A program made the translations under genes and the position numbers. DNA of 64,000 nt from Streptomyces sp. LUP47B (GTDB lineage: Bacteria; Actinomycetota; Actinomycetes; Streptomycetales; Streptomycetaceae), in contig NZ_MJAH01000001.1 of assembly GCF_001746295.1 (NCBI RefSeq), forward strand, positions 1,159,188-1,223,187, given 5' to 3'. Shown in pieces: positions 24,632 through 33,231 of the stretch (position 1 is the stretch's first letter; the number at the start of each line of letters is the position of its first letter). The notes below the pieces were generated by a model that did no database searches, had not been told where the DNA came from, and saw only the letters and a list, made by a program, of their open reading frames with translations.

Positions 24632-24658
24632 AGTGCATCATAGTGCATTCTCAGTGCA
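24632..24658. promoter_or_regulatory. three direct repeats TGCACT over the XRE promoter
   Basis: On the reverse strand TGCACT occurs at 24658-24653, 24647-24642 and 24637-24632, spaced 11 and 10 bp, one helical turn each. The repeats cover the predicted -35 to +1 region of the XRE-cupin gene, consistent with autoregulation by the same protein. Confidence 0.6.
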
Positions 24659-24686
24659 ACGCAACGACGATCCAGGAGCGCCCCGC

Positions 24687-25240
24687 ATGATCGCCGCTCC
24701 AACCAGCCCCACAAGCGGCGTCAGCATCGGCCTTGGCTGGAGCGGAGCCCTCAAAGCGCCGTCGAAGGAAGATGCGGACGTACTGCGCTCCATTTCCCGG
24801 CGCGCGCTCTGGCTCTCGGCCGCCATCGTCGACGCAGCAAACCGGGGTTCGGCCCAACAGCAGTGGAGTCAAGGTCGGCGGACCTCAGGCGTCCTCGGCC
24901 TCGATGGTCGACATCATGGTCGCGCTGTAGTTCCATGTCCTCCACCACTCCGACCGTGTCTCAGTCAAGCCGCACGCCTCCCCGGTCCTGCACGCGATCA
25001 ACTACCTGCTCGGCGGACCTCGACCCCGCCTACCTGACGACACTGCGCGCAAAAGGCAGGCTGCAGATATACCCCAGCCGACCGAAGGACCCGGACACCG
25101 GCTCGGTCGGCATCGGGGCCACAGCGGCACTGTGGGCGGCCGTCGCGCACCGCTACACCCGCTCCGACTTCCCGGACACCCCCTCAGCGGGACGTTTCAT
25201 CAGCCTCCTCGGGGACGCCGAGTTCGACGAAGGCACACCT
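24687..25240 (+). pseudogene. transketolase / AceE-like thiamine enzyme, N-terminal fragment with stop and frameshifts
   Basis: From ATG 24687 (RBS CAGGAG) the frame reads SISRRALWLSAAIVDAANRG, then shifts to NSSGVKVGGPQASSASMVDI, where an amber codon TAG at 24928-24930 sits where the family has Trp (ALWFHVLHHSD). The same frame goes on to HAINYLLGG, and another shift gives DPAYLTTLRAKG, SVGIGATAALWAAVAHRYTR and FISLLGDAEFDEG. This is the thiamine-diphosphate-binding N-terminal part of a transketolase-like pyruvate dehydrogenase E1. A few residues before SVGIG are missing and everything beyond GDAEFDEG is lost. Confidence 0.75.
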
Positions 25241-25363
25241 GATCGTCTCGCTCGCGGCGATACCCATGGCCGAGGCGTAATCGTTCGTCCGAGCCGTCGC
25301 CGCACCGTCTGCTCCAGCGCCCTCGACGCGCTGCGTGTCGAGGGCGGGCTTGCTGCCTGGCAG

Positions 25364-27103
25364 TTAATGTTCGATGTGATACCGGCTTTGGGAGATGACG
25401 GCCTGGCGGAGTTTGGTGGTGAATTCGGGTGTGCGGGCGATGCGGTCGACGCCGCCGGCTTTGCTCTGACGCAGGGCGCTCTTGAAGTTCTGCTCCAGCG
25501 TGCCCGTCATGCGGGACATGAGGTCGTCGCTGAGATGCTCAAGATCGATGTTGAGCAAGTCCCGCGAGGTGGGCTGCCTAAGCCTAGTGAGCGTGTGGGC
25601 GGACATGGCTGCCAGGGGGTAGAGCCAGTTCTCCAGGGTTTCTCCGAGCAGCGGGCGGTCTTCGGCGTAGTGAGCGAGGAAGGTCCGTAGGCGGGTGTGG
25701 ACGTCGAGGCAGAGGCGGTAGATGTCCAGGTCGTGGCGGGGGGAGAAGATCTGGGCGTAGTGCTGGTCGTCAAGCAGCAGTGCGTCCGAGTGTCGCAGGG
25801 CGGTGTGTGGTTCGCGCTGGACGAATGCCGTGAACTCCCGGGCCAGGCGGGTCATGCCGATGACTCGGTCGAGAGGGAAGCCGAGGTTGCGGTAGTAGCT
25901 GGCGCGGCGTTCGTAGTAGTAACCACCGGCGTGGCCCAGGCTTTCCTCGATGTCTTTCTGGATGGCTTCGGTGGCGCGCAGGGCGCCCGCCGGCAGCTGG
26001 GTCTGGCTGTTCGTGGCTCGGATGATGCGGTCGCGGGCGGTACCGGACTCGGGTGCGACCACGATCTTGACCAGAAGGGAGCGGTCGCGGTGCTGGCCGC
26101 CGTTCTGGAAGTAGCTGTAGATCTCATGGCTGGTCTGCAGCCCGTTGACGATCTGCGGTTCCTTGACGACGATCCTTTTACCTGCGATCTGGGCAGCGTC
26201 TGCGACTACGGTGACACCGTTGTTGAACCACCAGAAATCCTCGCCGGTGCCGGACTTGAGCGTCTCGCCGATGGCGTTGTTCACCGCAGTGGACCCGGCG
26301 TAGTCACGCACGTTCGATTCGAACAGTTCCAGTCGTAGCGCTTCGTTGTCCGAGGTGATGAACCGGTAGTACTCGTCCAAGCGGGCCAGGCACACGTACC
26401 CCTCACCGAGTGAGGTGCTCATCGGGGTTTCGGTGAATACCAACTGCGCGACCGCTTTGGCACCTCGGGCAGTGCGTTCGCGTAGGTCAGCGGCGTTGAG
26501 GTACTCCAGATCTGCCTTGGTGTCCGAAGTGATCTTCGCTAGCTCTCGCCGAAGCCGGTCTCCCTTGGCTTTCACGTTGGGGTGCGGCGTCTCGGCGGCT
26601 TTGTTGGCGTAGATCACCTTGATGCGGACCTGCGGGAACGATGACGCCAGCTCTTCGAGGATGTGCAGGAAACGCCGTGTGCGGTCCAGGAGCTTGGCGT
26701 TCGTGTGTGCGACCAGGTCATCTTCGTCCCGGCTCATGTCCAGCAGTGTCGGCAGATGGAAGTGCAGCTTCTCGACAACGGTCTCCTGGTAGCCCGTCGA
26801 GGTCTTGGCTTGCAGGATCACCAATTCGATCTTGCCGGCACGCGGCGGCAGGAACTGATGGGCATCGGCGGTGACGTAGCGCTCGTCCACGAAGGTCCAG
26901 ATGCCGTCGATGCCGCAGTCATGAGCACCGTCCACGATGCCGTCCATGATTTCGTCGTTGTCGAGGTCCCAGTCCTGCAAGGCCTTGTCGGCAGCGAAGA
27001 ACGTGAAGAAGTCGTCCCTGCTCTTGTCCGGCGCCAGCTTCCGATGCTGGTCCTCCAGGATGCGGTCGAGAAGCCGCTGGTCGTTGTTCTGTACGGACGT
27101 CAT
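25364..27103 (-). CDS. AIPR family (abortive infection phage resistance) protein
   Basis: 579 aa. The N-terminal third contains an alpha/beta region around ELVILQAKTSTGYQETVVEK. The ILQAK strand, with an acidic residue upstream (CGIDGIW), resembles the D...QxK core of restriction-endonuclease-like nucleases. The AIPR domain follows (FESNVRDYAGSTAVNNAI, then FWWFNNGVTVVAD, IVNGLQTS, IRATNSQTQLP), the signature set of this family. AIPR proteins are defence genes, often found alone or beside restriction-modification systems; mechanism is little known. Here no methylase is adjacent, and the gene stands alone among fossils next to a Tn7-like element, as a cargo gene might. Confidence 0.88.
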   Translation of the reverse strand: MTSVQNNDQRLLDRILEDQHRKLAPDKSRDDFFTFFAADKALQDWDLDNDEIMDGIVDGAHDCGIDGIWTFVDERYVTADAHQFLPPRAGKIELVILQAKTSTGYQETVVEKLHFHLPTLLDMSRDEDDLVAHTNAKLLDRTRRFLHILEELASSFPQVRIKVIYANKAAETPHPNVKAKGDRLRRELAKITSDTKADLEYLNAADLRERTARGAKAVAQLVFTETPMSTSLGEGYVCLARLDEYYRFITSDNEALRLELFESNVRDYAGSTAVNNAIGETLKSGTGEDFWWFNNGVTVVADAAQIAGKRIVVKEPQIVNGLQTSHEIYSYFQNGGQHRDRSLLVKIVVAPESGTARDRIIRATNSQTQLPAGALRATEAIQKDIEESLGHAGGYYYERRASYYRNLGFPLDRVIGMTRLAREFTAFVQREPHTALRHSDALLLDDQHYAQIFSPRHDLDIYRLCLDVHTRLRTFLAHYAEDRPLLGETLENWLYPLAAMSAHTLTRLRQPTSRDLLNIDLEHLSDDLMSRMTGTLEQNFKSALRQSKAGGVDRIARTPEFTTKLRQAVISQSRYHIEH

Positions 27104-27647
27104 ACAGCACCACCCCCCACCAAGGCGTCAAACCCGGACAACGATGTTGGCAGGCTCGTGCAGTTGTGAACAGCCCGCGTGATGGTGTGAGTTGGAGAGA
27201 ACTGCTGGTGTATCGGGGACGGCTGCTCCAGCGTCGCAGGACCGAGTCCGTGCCGCAGGCGGCACAGGACCTGTACGAGGTGGTCGTACGCCGGACCCGT
27301 CAGCTGGGCGAGACGCTCACACCGCCCGGCTGAGGTACCTCTCGGTGACCTGTGGTTTGGCGTATCGGTGCACAGCTGGCCCACCGACTCGATAACCGGC
27401 GTGGCGTATCCCAGCGTCCTTGGCACGGTACCGCTGGTCGACAGGCGCAGGATCATGTCCATTTGGCGAGACGAATCCACCATGCGCCCCCTCATGCATC
27501 GCACTGTGCGTCGCTTTACGGCCACCTGAAGGGATCTGTGGGTATGGACCCACCAAGAGACGCCGCCCCCTACGCAGGTACCCGGCTTGCCAACCAGCCT
27601 GCGTCGAGGGCGGCGAACCCACCAGGCGAACCTGGAAGGAGAAGTAC
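27104..27647. other. stretch with gene scraps only
   Basis: About 540 bp. One plus-strand segment ending near 27332 reads like a protein tail (RLLQRRRTESVPQAAQDLYE, then TLTPPG and stop), but there is no start and no family match. No RNA gene or repeat was recognised. Confidence 0.35.
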
Positions 27648-27830
27648 GTGACCGTACCTCAGTGTGTGGATTCCCCCGATGGACGCAGGGCACACGGCGC
27701 GGAGCGGTGGCACATAGTCGTGATCACCGTGACGATCACTGTGCTTGTGCTTGCGTGCGCTGGACTGAGCCCAGACTGGATCACTGCCGCAGCAGCGCTA
27801 GTAGGCGTCATCGGGAGCGAGCAACGGTAA
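27648..27830 (+). CDS. small predicted membrane protein, function unknown
   Basis: 60 aa from GTG 27648 with a good RBS (AAGGAG, ending 6 nt before the start). The hydrophilic N-terminus (about 20 residues) is followed by a strongly hydrophobic segment (IVVITVTITVLVLACAGL) and a second, weaker one (WITAAAALVGVIGS). It looks like a one- or two-helix membrane peptide. No homologue is recognised; the RBS and hydrophobicity are the only support. Confidence 0.45.
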   Translation: MTVPQCVDSPDGRRAHGAERWHIVVITVTITVLVLACAGLSPDWITAAAALVGVIGSEQR

Positions 27831-28327
27831 TCAAGATCGATCTTCCGGCATCAGTACGTGGTGTCCGGCGCGGGAAGCGGGAGCCGGTGCAGCTGACTCC
27901 CGCTTCTTCATGGCCTCTACTTTTCTTGTACCGCTCATGCTTGGTGTGCCCCGCCTTTGGGGGGTGGCGGCATGCGAAGGCGGGCATAGGGCGGACAAGT
28001 CGTTGTGCCTGTGGCGCTGGTACAGGTCGACGAGTGCCTGCTCCAAACCCCGTAAGCGTTGCAAGTCCGTTTGATCAGCCATTCCATGATGACGAGCCAT
28101 GCCAGCCCGCCGGGCCAGATGCTGCTCACCCGCGCCTGTGAGGTGGCGGGCATGGCGTTTTCAGCGGTACGGGCAACCTGCACTGGTCCCTCTCGCGCTT
28201 CGGTCGCCATAAGGCTATCCAGCCGATCCGGATGATCCCCCGCTCGAGTGCAGCGGTGACAGCGGCTCCCGGCCATGTCCGCGGCCGCGAGGACCTGTGC
28301 GACGGGGAGCGGCTGGGAGGGCTCCGG
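27831..28327. other. intergenic stretch before the aromatic operon's 3' end
   Basis: About 500 bp. A reverse-strand frame (LQRLRGLEQALVDLYQRH, around 28000-28070) has protein-like composition but no recognisable family. I do not call a gene. Confidence 0.35.
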
Positions 28328-28978
28328 TCAGAAGGCGGCCGTGAGGGTGTCCACACGCACCGGGGCATGCGTGTGGGTTTTGATGGCCTCTGCGGTGACG
28401 CCGGGAGCGGTCTCGACCAGCGCGAGGCCGTCCGAGGTGACGTCGAGGACGCCGAGGTCGGTGATGATGCGGTGGATGCATCGCTCGCCGGTGAGCGGCA
28501 GGGTGCACTCCGTGAGGATCTTCGGGCTGCCGTCCTTGGCGGTGTGGTCCATGAGCACGATGACGCGGCGGGCGCCGTGGACGAGGTCCATGGCGCCGCC
28601 CATGCCCTTGACCATCTTGCCGGGGATCATCCAGTTGGCCAGGTCGCCGCGGGCGGAGACCTGCATGGCGCCGAGGACGGCGATGTCGATGTGGCCGCCG
28701 CGGATCATGCCGAAGGAGAGGGCGGAGTCGAAGAAGCTGGCGCCGGGCAGGACGGTGACGGTCTCCTTGCCCGCGTTGATCAGGTCCGGGTCGACCTCGT
28801 CCTCGTAGGGGTAGGGACCGGTGCCGAGGATGCCGTTCTCGGAGTGCAGGACGACATGCACGCAGGGCGGGAGGTGCCCGGGGATGAGGGTGGGCAGGCC
28901 GATACCGAGGTTGACGTAGGAGCCGTCGGTGAGTTCGGCGGCGGCGCGGGCGGCCATCTGGTCGCGGGTCCAGGCCAT
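28328..28978 (-). CDS. 3-oxoacid (3-oxoadipate-type) CoA-transferase subunit B
   Basis: 216 aa, normal for a beta subunit. The catalytic glutamate E47 is in [11 protein letters not shown], the family signature. It follows NLGIGLPTL. The enzyme moves CoA from succinyl-CoA to a 3-oxoacid such as 3-oxoadipate, the last activation step before thiolysis to central metabolites. The start overlaps the subunit A stop (ATGA). As the last gene of the leftward aromatic operon it fits a ring-degradation end product, but the exact acid is inferred. Confidence 0.92.
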   Translation of the reverse strand: MAWTRDQMAARAAAELTDGSYVNLGIGLPTLIPGHLPPCVHVVLHSENGILGTGPYPYEDEVDPDLINAGKETVTVLPGASFFDSALSFGMIRGGHIDIAVLGAMQVSARGDLANWMIPGKMVKGMGGAMDLVHGARRVIVLMDHTAKDGSPKILTECTLPLTGERCIHRIITDLGVLDVTSDGLALVETAPGVTAEAIKTHTHAPVRVDTLTAAF

Positions 28979-29733
28979 CAGGTACGTACCGTCCTCTTCT
29001 CGATCTGCTTGTCGGCGGCCTCGTCAGCGGTGAGGGCCACGACCCGCTGGACGAAGATGCCGGGTAGGTGCACCTCGTCGGGACGCAGCTCGCCCACTTC
29101 GACGAGTTCCTCGACCTCAGCGATGGTGATGCGGCCGGCCATGGCGGCCAGCGGGTTGAAGTTGGCGGCTGCACGGCGGAAGCACAGGTTGCCGTGCCGA
29201 TCGCCCCGCCAGGCGCGGACGAGCGCGTAGTCGGTGGTAATGCCGTGCTCCAGGACGTACGGGCGGCTCGCGAAATCGCGGGTCTCCTTCGGCGGGGAGG
29301 CTACGGCGATCGAACCGTCGGGGGCGTAGCGCCAGGGGAGGCCGCCCTGGGCGACCTGAGTGCCGACGCCGGCCGGGGTGTAGAAGGCGGGGATGCCTGC
29401 GCCGCCCGCCCGCAGGCGTTCGGCGAGCGTGCCCTGCGGGACGAGTTCCACCTCGAGCTCGCCGGACAGGTACTGCCGGGCGAACTCCTTGTTCTCACCG
29501 ACGTAGGAGCCTGTGACCCGGGCAATGCGCCCGTCGGTGAGCAGGACGCCGAGGCCGCGGCCGTCGACCCCGCAGTTGTTGGAGACGACTCGTAGACCGC
29601 CCGTGCCCTGGGCATGCAGGGCACCGATCAGAACCTGGGGTACGCCGCTGAGGCCGAAGCCGCCCACTGCGAGCGAGGCGCCGTCGGGGATGTCGGCGAC
29701 CGACTCGGCGGCGCTGCCGATGACTTTGTCCAC
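28978..29733 (-). CDS. 3-oxoacid CoA-transferase subunit A
   Basis: 251 aa from GTG 29733. [20 protein letters not shown] near residues 20-39 is the CoA-binding glycine signature of the alpha subunit, and [15 protein letters not shown] and YVGENKEF follow. It forms a complex with the overlapping subunit B. It is separated by 16 bp from a dead SDR upstream, so transcription of the operon continues through the broken gene. Confidence 0.92.
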   Translation of the reverse strand: MDKVIGSAAESVADIPDGASLAVGGFGLSGVPQVLIGALHAQGTGGLRVVSNNCGVDGRGLGVLLTDGRIARVTGSYVGENKEFARQYLSGELEVELVPQGTLAERLRAGGAGIPAFYTPAGVGTQVAQGGLPWRYAPDGSIAVASPPKETRDFASRPYVLEHGITTDYALVRAWRGDRHGNLCFRRAAANFNPLAAMAGRITIAEVEELVEVGELRPDEVHLPGIFVQRVVALTADEAADKQIEKRTVRT

Positions 29734-29749
29734 GGTGTCGGTTGTCCTT

Positions 29750-30467
29750 TCAGTGCACCGCGCCGGGCAGCACGGTGGACCGGCCGCCGTCGACGACCAG
29801 ATGGGTGCCGGTGATGTGCGACGCCTCGTCGGAGGCGAGGAAGACGTCCGCGTTGACCATGTCGTCGGACGCACCGCCCTGGTTGAGCGGGTTGGGGCGA
29901 GCGATGTCGCGCCTCGGGTGGTCCGCCGCAAGGAAGTCGGCGGGGGAACCGTCCGTGTCGATCAGGCCCGGGCTGACGCAGTGGGCGCGGATGCCGTACG
30001 GGGCGCCTTCCGCGGCGATGTGCCGGGTCAGCGCGATCACGCTGCTTTTCCGGCTGGCCGTCAGGATGCAGCCCGGCTGCGGACGAGGTGAGACCAGGCC
30101 GCGTGGGCGGTCAGCCACATCGCTTTCAGCTCGGCCCGCGAGGCGACAACGTGGGCTGGCTGGCTGCCGACGGGTCCGAACCGGACGGCGTCGGCGTTGG
30201 CGTTGGCGATGCCGATCCAACGAAGGCGTCCACGGCGTCCTCGACCCAGATCCGTAGGGAGCCCCCCTCGTCGGTAACGTCCAGGGGGGGGCGCTGGTGA
30301 GGGCGGTGCCACCTTCCCGGGCGATGAGCCGCTGGGTCTCGACGGCCTCCTCGTGCAGCGGATCGCCGCCGACCAGCGCGCCCTCGGCCGCGAAGCGCAA
30401 CGCGGCGGCCCGGCCCTGGCCGCGCGGTGCCGGAAACCAGGGCGACCTTGCCTTCGAGCAGCTTCAC
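29750..30467 (-). pseudogene. short-chain dehydrogenase, frameshifted and missing its active site
   Basis: The GTG at 30467 (GTGA overlap with the upstream SDR) begins VKLLEGKVALVSGTA, a normal SDR start. Within 50 bp the frame shifts to LRFAAEGALVGGDPLHEEAVE, then shifts again through LDVTDEGGSLRIW. The final frame gives ALTRHIAAEGAPYGIR, CVSPGLIDT and TGTHLVVDGG. The region that should hold NNAG and the YxxxK pair is scrambled (ILTASRKSSVIAL). The protein cannot be a working SDR. Confidence 0.75.
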
Positions 30468-31216
30468 TGCGTCCCCTCGCGGAGGGCGTCTGACACGGAC
30501 TTGACGCCGCCGTGGGTGGTCAGGCCGCCGTCGACCGGGATCTCGGAGCCTGTGATGAACGACGACTCGTCCGACAGCAGGAACACCACCAGGGGCGCGA
30601 CCTCGTCGACGGTTCCGGTGCGTCCCAGAGGTGTTTCCCGGATGTTGGTCTCGCGGAAGGCCGGTGCAGCGGAGGCGGTCATCTCGGTGTCGATGTAGCC
30701 GGGATGGATGGTGTTGACGCGGATGCCGCGCGGCCCGAGTTCCAGTGCGGCCACCCTGGAAAGGCCACGCAGCCCCCACTTGCTGGCCGTGTAGGCGACC
30801 GGATAGTGAGCCGTGAGCGCGGCGGACGAGCCAACGTTGACGATCGAGGAGCTGGGTGGCATGAGCGGGGCGAGGTGCTGGATGCCGAGGAGCGGGCCGG
30901 TGACGTTGACGGAGTGGACGCGGTCGAAGTCCTCGGCCCGGACGTCGCCGAGGCGGGCGCGCCAGGTGATGCCCGCGTTGTTGACCAGGCCGTGGACCTG
31001 CCCGTACGCCTCCCTCAACTCTGCGGCGAGATCGGCCCAGTCCTGCTCGCTGGTGACGTCGAGACGGCGGCAGCCGGGTGCCTCGGTCACATCGGTGGCG
31101 ATCACCCGGGCGCCCTCCCGGGTGAGCGCCTCCACCTCGGCGGCGCCCTGGCCGCGCGCCGCGCCGGTGACCACAACGACTCGGCCCAGGAGCCTCTTGC
31201 GGTGGAGGTCGGTCAC
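30464..31216 (-). CDS. short-chain dehydrogenase/reductase
   Basis: 250 aa from GTG 31216 (GTGA overlap with the FAH gene upstream). Classical SDR motifs: TGAARGQGAAEVEAL near residues 18-32, NNAG near 90, catalytic Ser in VNVGSSAAL, and Y-x3-K in YTASKWGL; VDGG near the C-terminus. It probably oxidises or reduces an alcohol/ketone intermediate of the aromatic pathway encoded around it. Confidence 0.9.
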   Translation of the reverse strand: MTDLHRKRLLGRVVVVTGAARGQGAAEVEALTREGARVIATDVTEAPGCRRLDVTSEQDWADLAAELREAYGQVHGLVNNAGITWRARLGDVRAEDFDRVHSVNVTGPLLGIQHLAPLMPPSSSIVNVGSSAALTAHYPVAYTASKWGLRGLSRVAALELGPRGIRVNTIHPGYIDTEMTASAAPAFRETNIRETPLGRTGTVDEVAPLVVFLLSDESSFITGSEIPVDGGLTTHGGVKSVSDALREGTQ

Positions 31217-32184
31217 GGCCGCTCCCGGGACCGGCGTCGGCCGGTGGGAAGGGCCACCGGATCGGCGCCCGGGACGACGGTGTTGGACACGGTGCCGATA
31301 CCTTCCACCGTGAGGGTGACGGTGTCGCCCGGCTTGAGGGGCGGTGGGGTCTGCTCGCCGTGTACGCCCCACAACTCGGCGAGGCAGCCGCCGTTGCCGC
31401 ACGTGCCGGAGCCCAGGACATCGCCAGGCATGACCTGGGTACCGCGCGAGGCGTAGGCGACCATCTCCTCGAATGTCCAGCTCATGTTGGACAGCAGATC
31501 CCTGCCGACGACCTCGCCGTTGACCTCGGCGGTCAGCGCCAGCCGCAAGAAACCCTCGGCATCCCGGTACGGCTCCAGTTCGTCGGCGGTGACCAGGTAC
31601 GGGCCGAGCGTGGTGGCGGTGTCCTTGCCCTTGCAGGGTCCCAGGCCGACCTTCATCTCGGCGGACTGGAGGTCGCGGGCGGACCAGTCGTTGAAGACGG
31701 TGTAGCCGATGATGTGGTCGCGGGCCTGCTCGGGCGTGAGGTCGCGGCCCTCGCGTCCGATGACGGCGGCGACCTCCAGTTCGAAGTCCAGGACCGTGGA
31801 GCCGGGTGGGACGGGGATGTCGTCGTGGGGGCCGTACACGGCGTGCGGGTTGGTGAAGTAGAAGGTCGGAGCGGCGTACCACTGTTCCGGTACGCCGACG
31901 GCGCTCTGCACGGACCGCCGTACGCCTTCCACGTGCTCCTCGAAGGTGACGAAGTCCCGTACCGACGCGGGCTGTAGGGGAGGCAGCAGCCGGACCTCCG
32001 AGACATGGGGGCCAGGTGGTACGTCCAGCGCCGCCGCGCCCATGGCCAGCACTCCGGGCAGACCGCCGGCTTCCGACAACAGAGCGGTGAACGACGGGAC
32101 GCCGGGTAGCGGGAGGAGTGTGCCGTCGTCCTCCACGACGGCCACGCGGTGGCGGTGCTGGTGTTCGTAGGCGGCGAAACGCAT
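31213..32184 (-). CDS. fumarylacetoacetate hydrolase (FAH) family enzyme
   Basis: 323 aa from ATG 32184. The FAH fold is marked by TVLDFELEVAAVIGREGRDL with the two metal-binding acidic residues, DWSARDLQ, and GDVLGSGTCGNGGC in place of the usual GTPxG turn. FAH enzymes cleave C-C bonds or hydrate/tautomerise 2-keto-enoates from ring fission. It lies next to an extradiol dioxygenase, so it most likely processes the meta-cleavage product. Overlaps the downstream SDR by GTGA. Confidence 0.88.
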   Translation of the reverse strand: MRFAAYEHQHRHRVAVVEDDGTLLPLPGVPSFTALLSEAGGLPGVLAMGAAALDVPPGPHVSEVRLLPPLQPASVRDFVTFEEHVEGVRRSVQSAVGVPEQWYAAPTFYFTNPHAVYGPHDDIPVPPGSTVLDFELEVAAVIGREGRDLTPEQARDHIIGYTVFNDWSARDLQSAEMKVGLGPCKGKDTATTLGPYLVTADELEPYRDAEGFLRLALTAEVNGEVVGRDLLSNMSWTFEEMVAYASRGTQVMPGDVLGSGTCGNGGCLAELWGVHGEQTPPPLKPGDTVTLTVEGIGTVSNTVVPGADPVALPTGRRRSRERP

Positions 32185-32279
32185 GGTGCGGCTCCTGGCA
32201 GGCAGGGCCCGTGGGCGCGGCGCTTGTGCAGTCAGGGCAGTTGACAGGGCCACCGCGCCCCCGGGTGTCGAGGTTGGGA

Positions 32280-33218
32280 TCAGACCGGCGGGGCGACGAA
32301 GACCCCGCGGTCGGGGTCGTTGAACGACTCCTTGGCGACGAGTTCGTTCATCGGGTTGGCGGTGCCCCACTGGTCGGCGACTTCAGGCTGGGAGAAGTCG
32401 TAGACGTGCGGGTGCCAGGTGTCCTCGTCCAGCAGCTCCAGCTCCGTCGTGTACTCGACGGTGTTGCCGTGCGGATCGAGGAAGTAGGTGAAGGTGTTGT
32501 CGCCCGCCATGTGCCGGCCGGGACCCCAGACCTTCTGGTAGCCGGCCCGGATGACGCGGCCCGATCCGCGCATGTACTCGTCCAGGCCGCGCATCTCGAA
32601 GGAGACGTGGTGCACGGAGGTGTGCGGGCCCTGGGCGATGGCCATGGAGTGGTGCTGGTTGGAGATCCGCATGAAGTGCATGACCTCGCCCATGTGCGGG
32701 GAGCTGAGGGTGTCGGAGAGGCGGAAGCCGAGGTGCTGCTCGTACCACTCCCGAGTGACGTTGAGATCCGGGGAGTTGAGGACGACGTGCGACAGCTTGA
32801 CCGGGATGGACTCCTTCTCCTCGATCCTGCGGTGCTGCCGGACCTCGACGTCTGCCGAGACTTCGATGGTGCGGCCGTCGACGTCGAAGAAACGGAAGCC
32901 GTAGCCACCGCCGGGGGTGTCGACCTTGCCCGGCTGGGATATCAATTGCACGCCTCCAGCGAGGAGTTGCTCGGCGAGCGTGTCGACGTCCTCGCTGGAT
33001 GCGGCGCCGTAGGACACCAGGTCCAGGCGCTTTTCACCGGCCTTGCGCAGCCGGACGACGTACTGCTCCGGGGAGCCCTCGGCGGCGAGGAAGGAGATGC
33101 CGGAGTCCTCGGCCACCTTGGTCAGACCCCAGACACCGGCGTAGAAATCGAGCTGCTTGTCGTAGTCGGGCACGGCGAGGTCGACGTGCCGCAGGTGGGT
33201 GAGCAGGCGTGTGCTCAT
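32280..33218 (-). CDS. extradiol (catechol 2,3-dioxygenase-type) VOC family ring-cleavage enzyme
   Basis: 312 aa with two VOC modules: residues about 8-122 (LRHVDLAVPDYDKQLDFY) and 140-265. The second module holds the iron set: H144 (KLSHVVLNSPD), H204 (SVHHVSFEM) and E255 (GNTVEYTTE), the 2-His-1-carboxylate facial triad of type I extradiol dioxygenases. It would open a catechol-like ring next to the diol using O2. Start ATG at 33218 with GAGGAT about 5 nt upstream. It follows the amidohydrolase gene by 13 bp and is the key ring-fission step of this operon. Confidence 0.9.
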   Translation of the reverse strand: MSTRLLTHLRHVDLAVPDYDKQLDFYAGVWGLTKVAEDSGISFLAAEGSPEQYVVRLRKAGEKRLDLVSYGAASSEDVDTLAEQLLAGGVQLISQPGKVDTPGGGYGFRFFDVDGRTIEVSADVEVRQHRRIEEKESIPVKLSHVVLNSPDLNVTREWYEQHLGFRLSDTLSSPHMGEVMHFMRISNQHHSMAIAQGPHTSVHHVSFEMRGLDEYMRGSGRVIRAGYQKVWGPGRHMAGDNTFTYFLDPHGNTVEYTTELELLDEDTWHPHVYDFSQPEVADQWGTANPMNELVAKESFNDPDRGVFVAPPV

Positions 33219-33231
33219 GGGGGGATCCTCC

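Noticed and set aside
28215..29174. Reverse-strand frame running through the CoA-transferase genes
   Set aside because: Out of frame with both conserved subunits; His/Arg/Pro-rich shadow.
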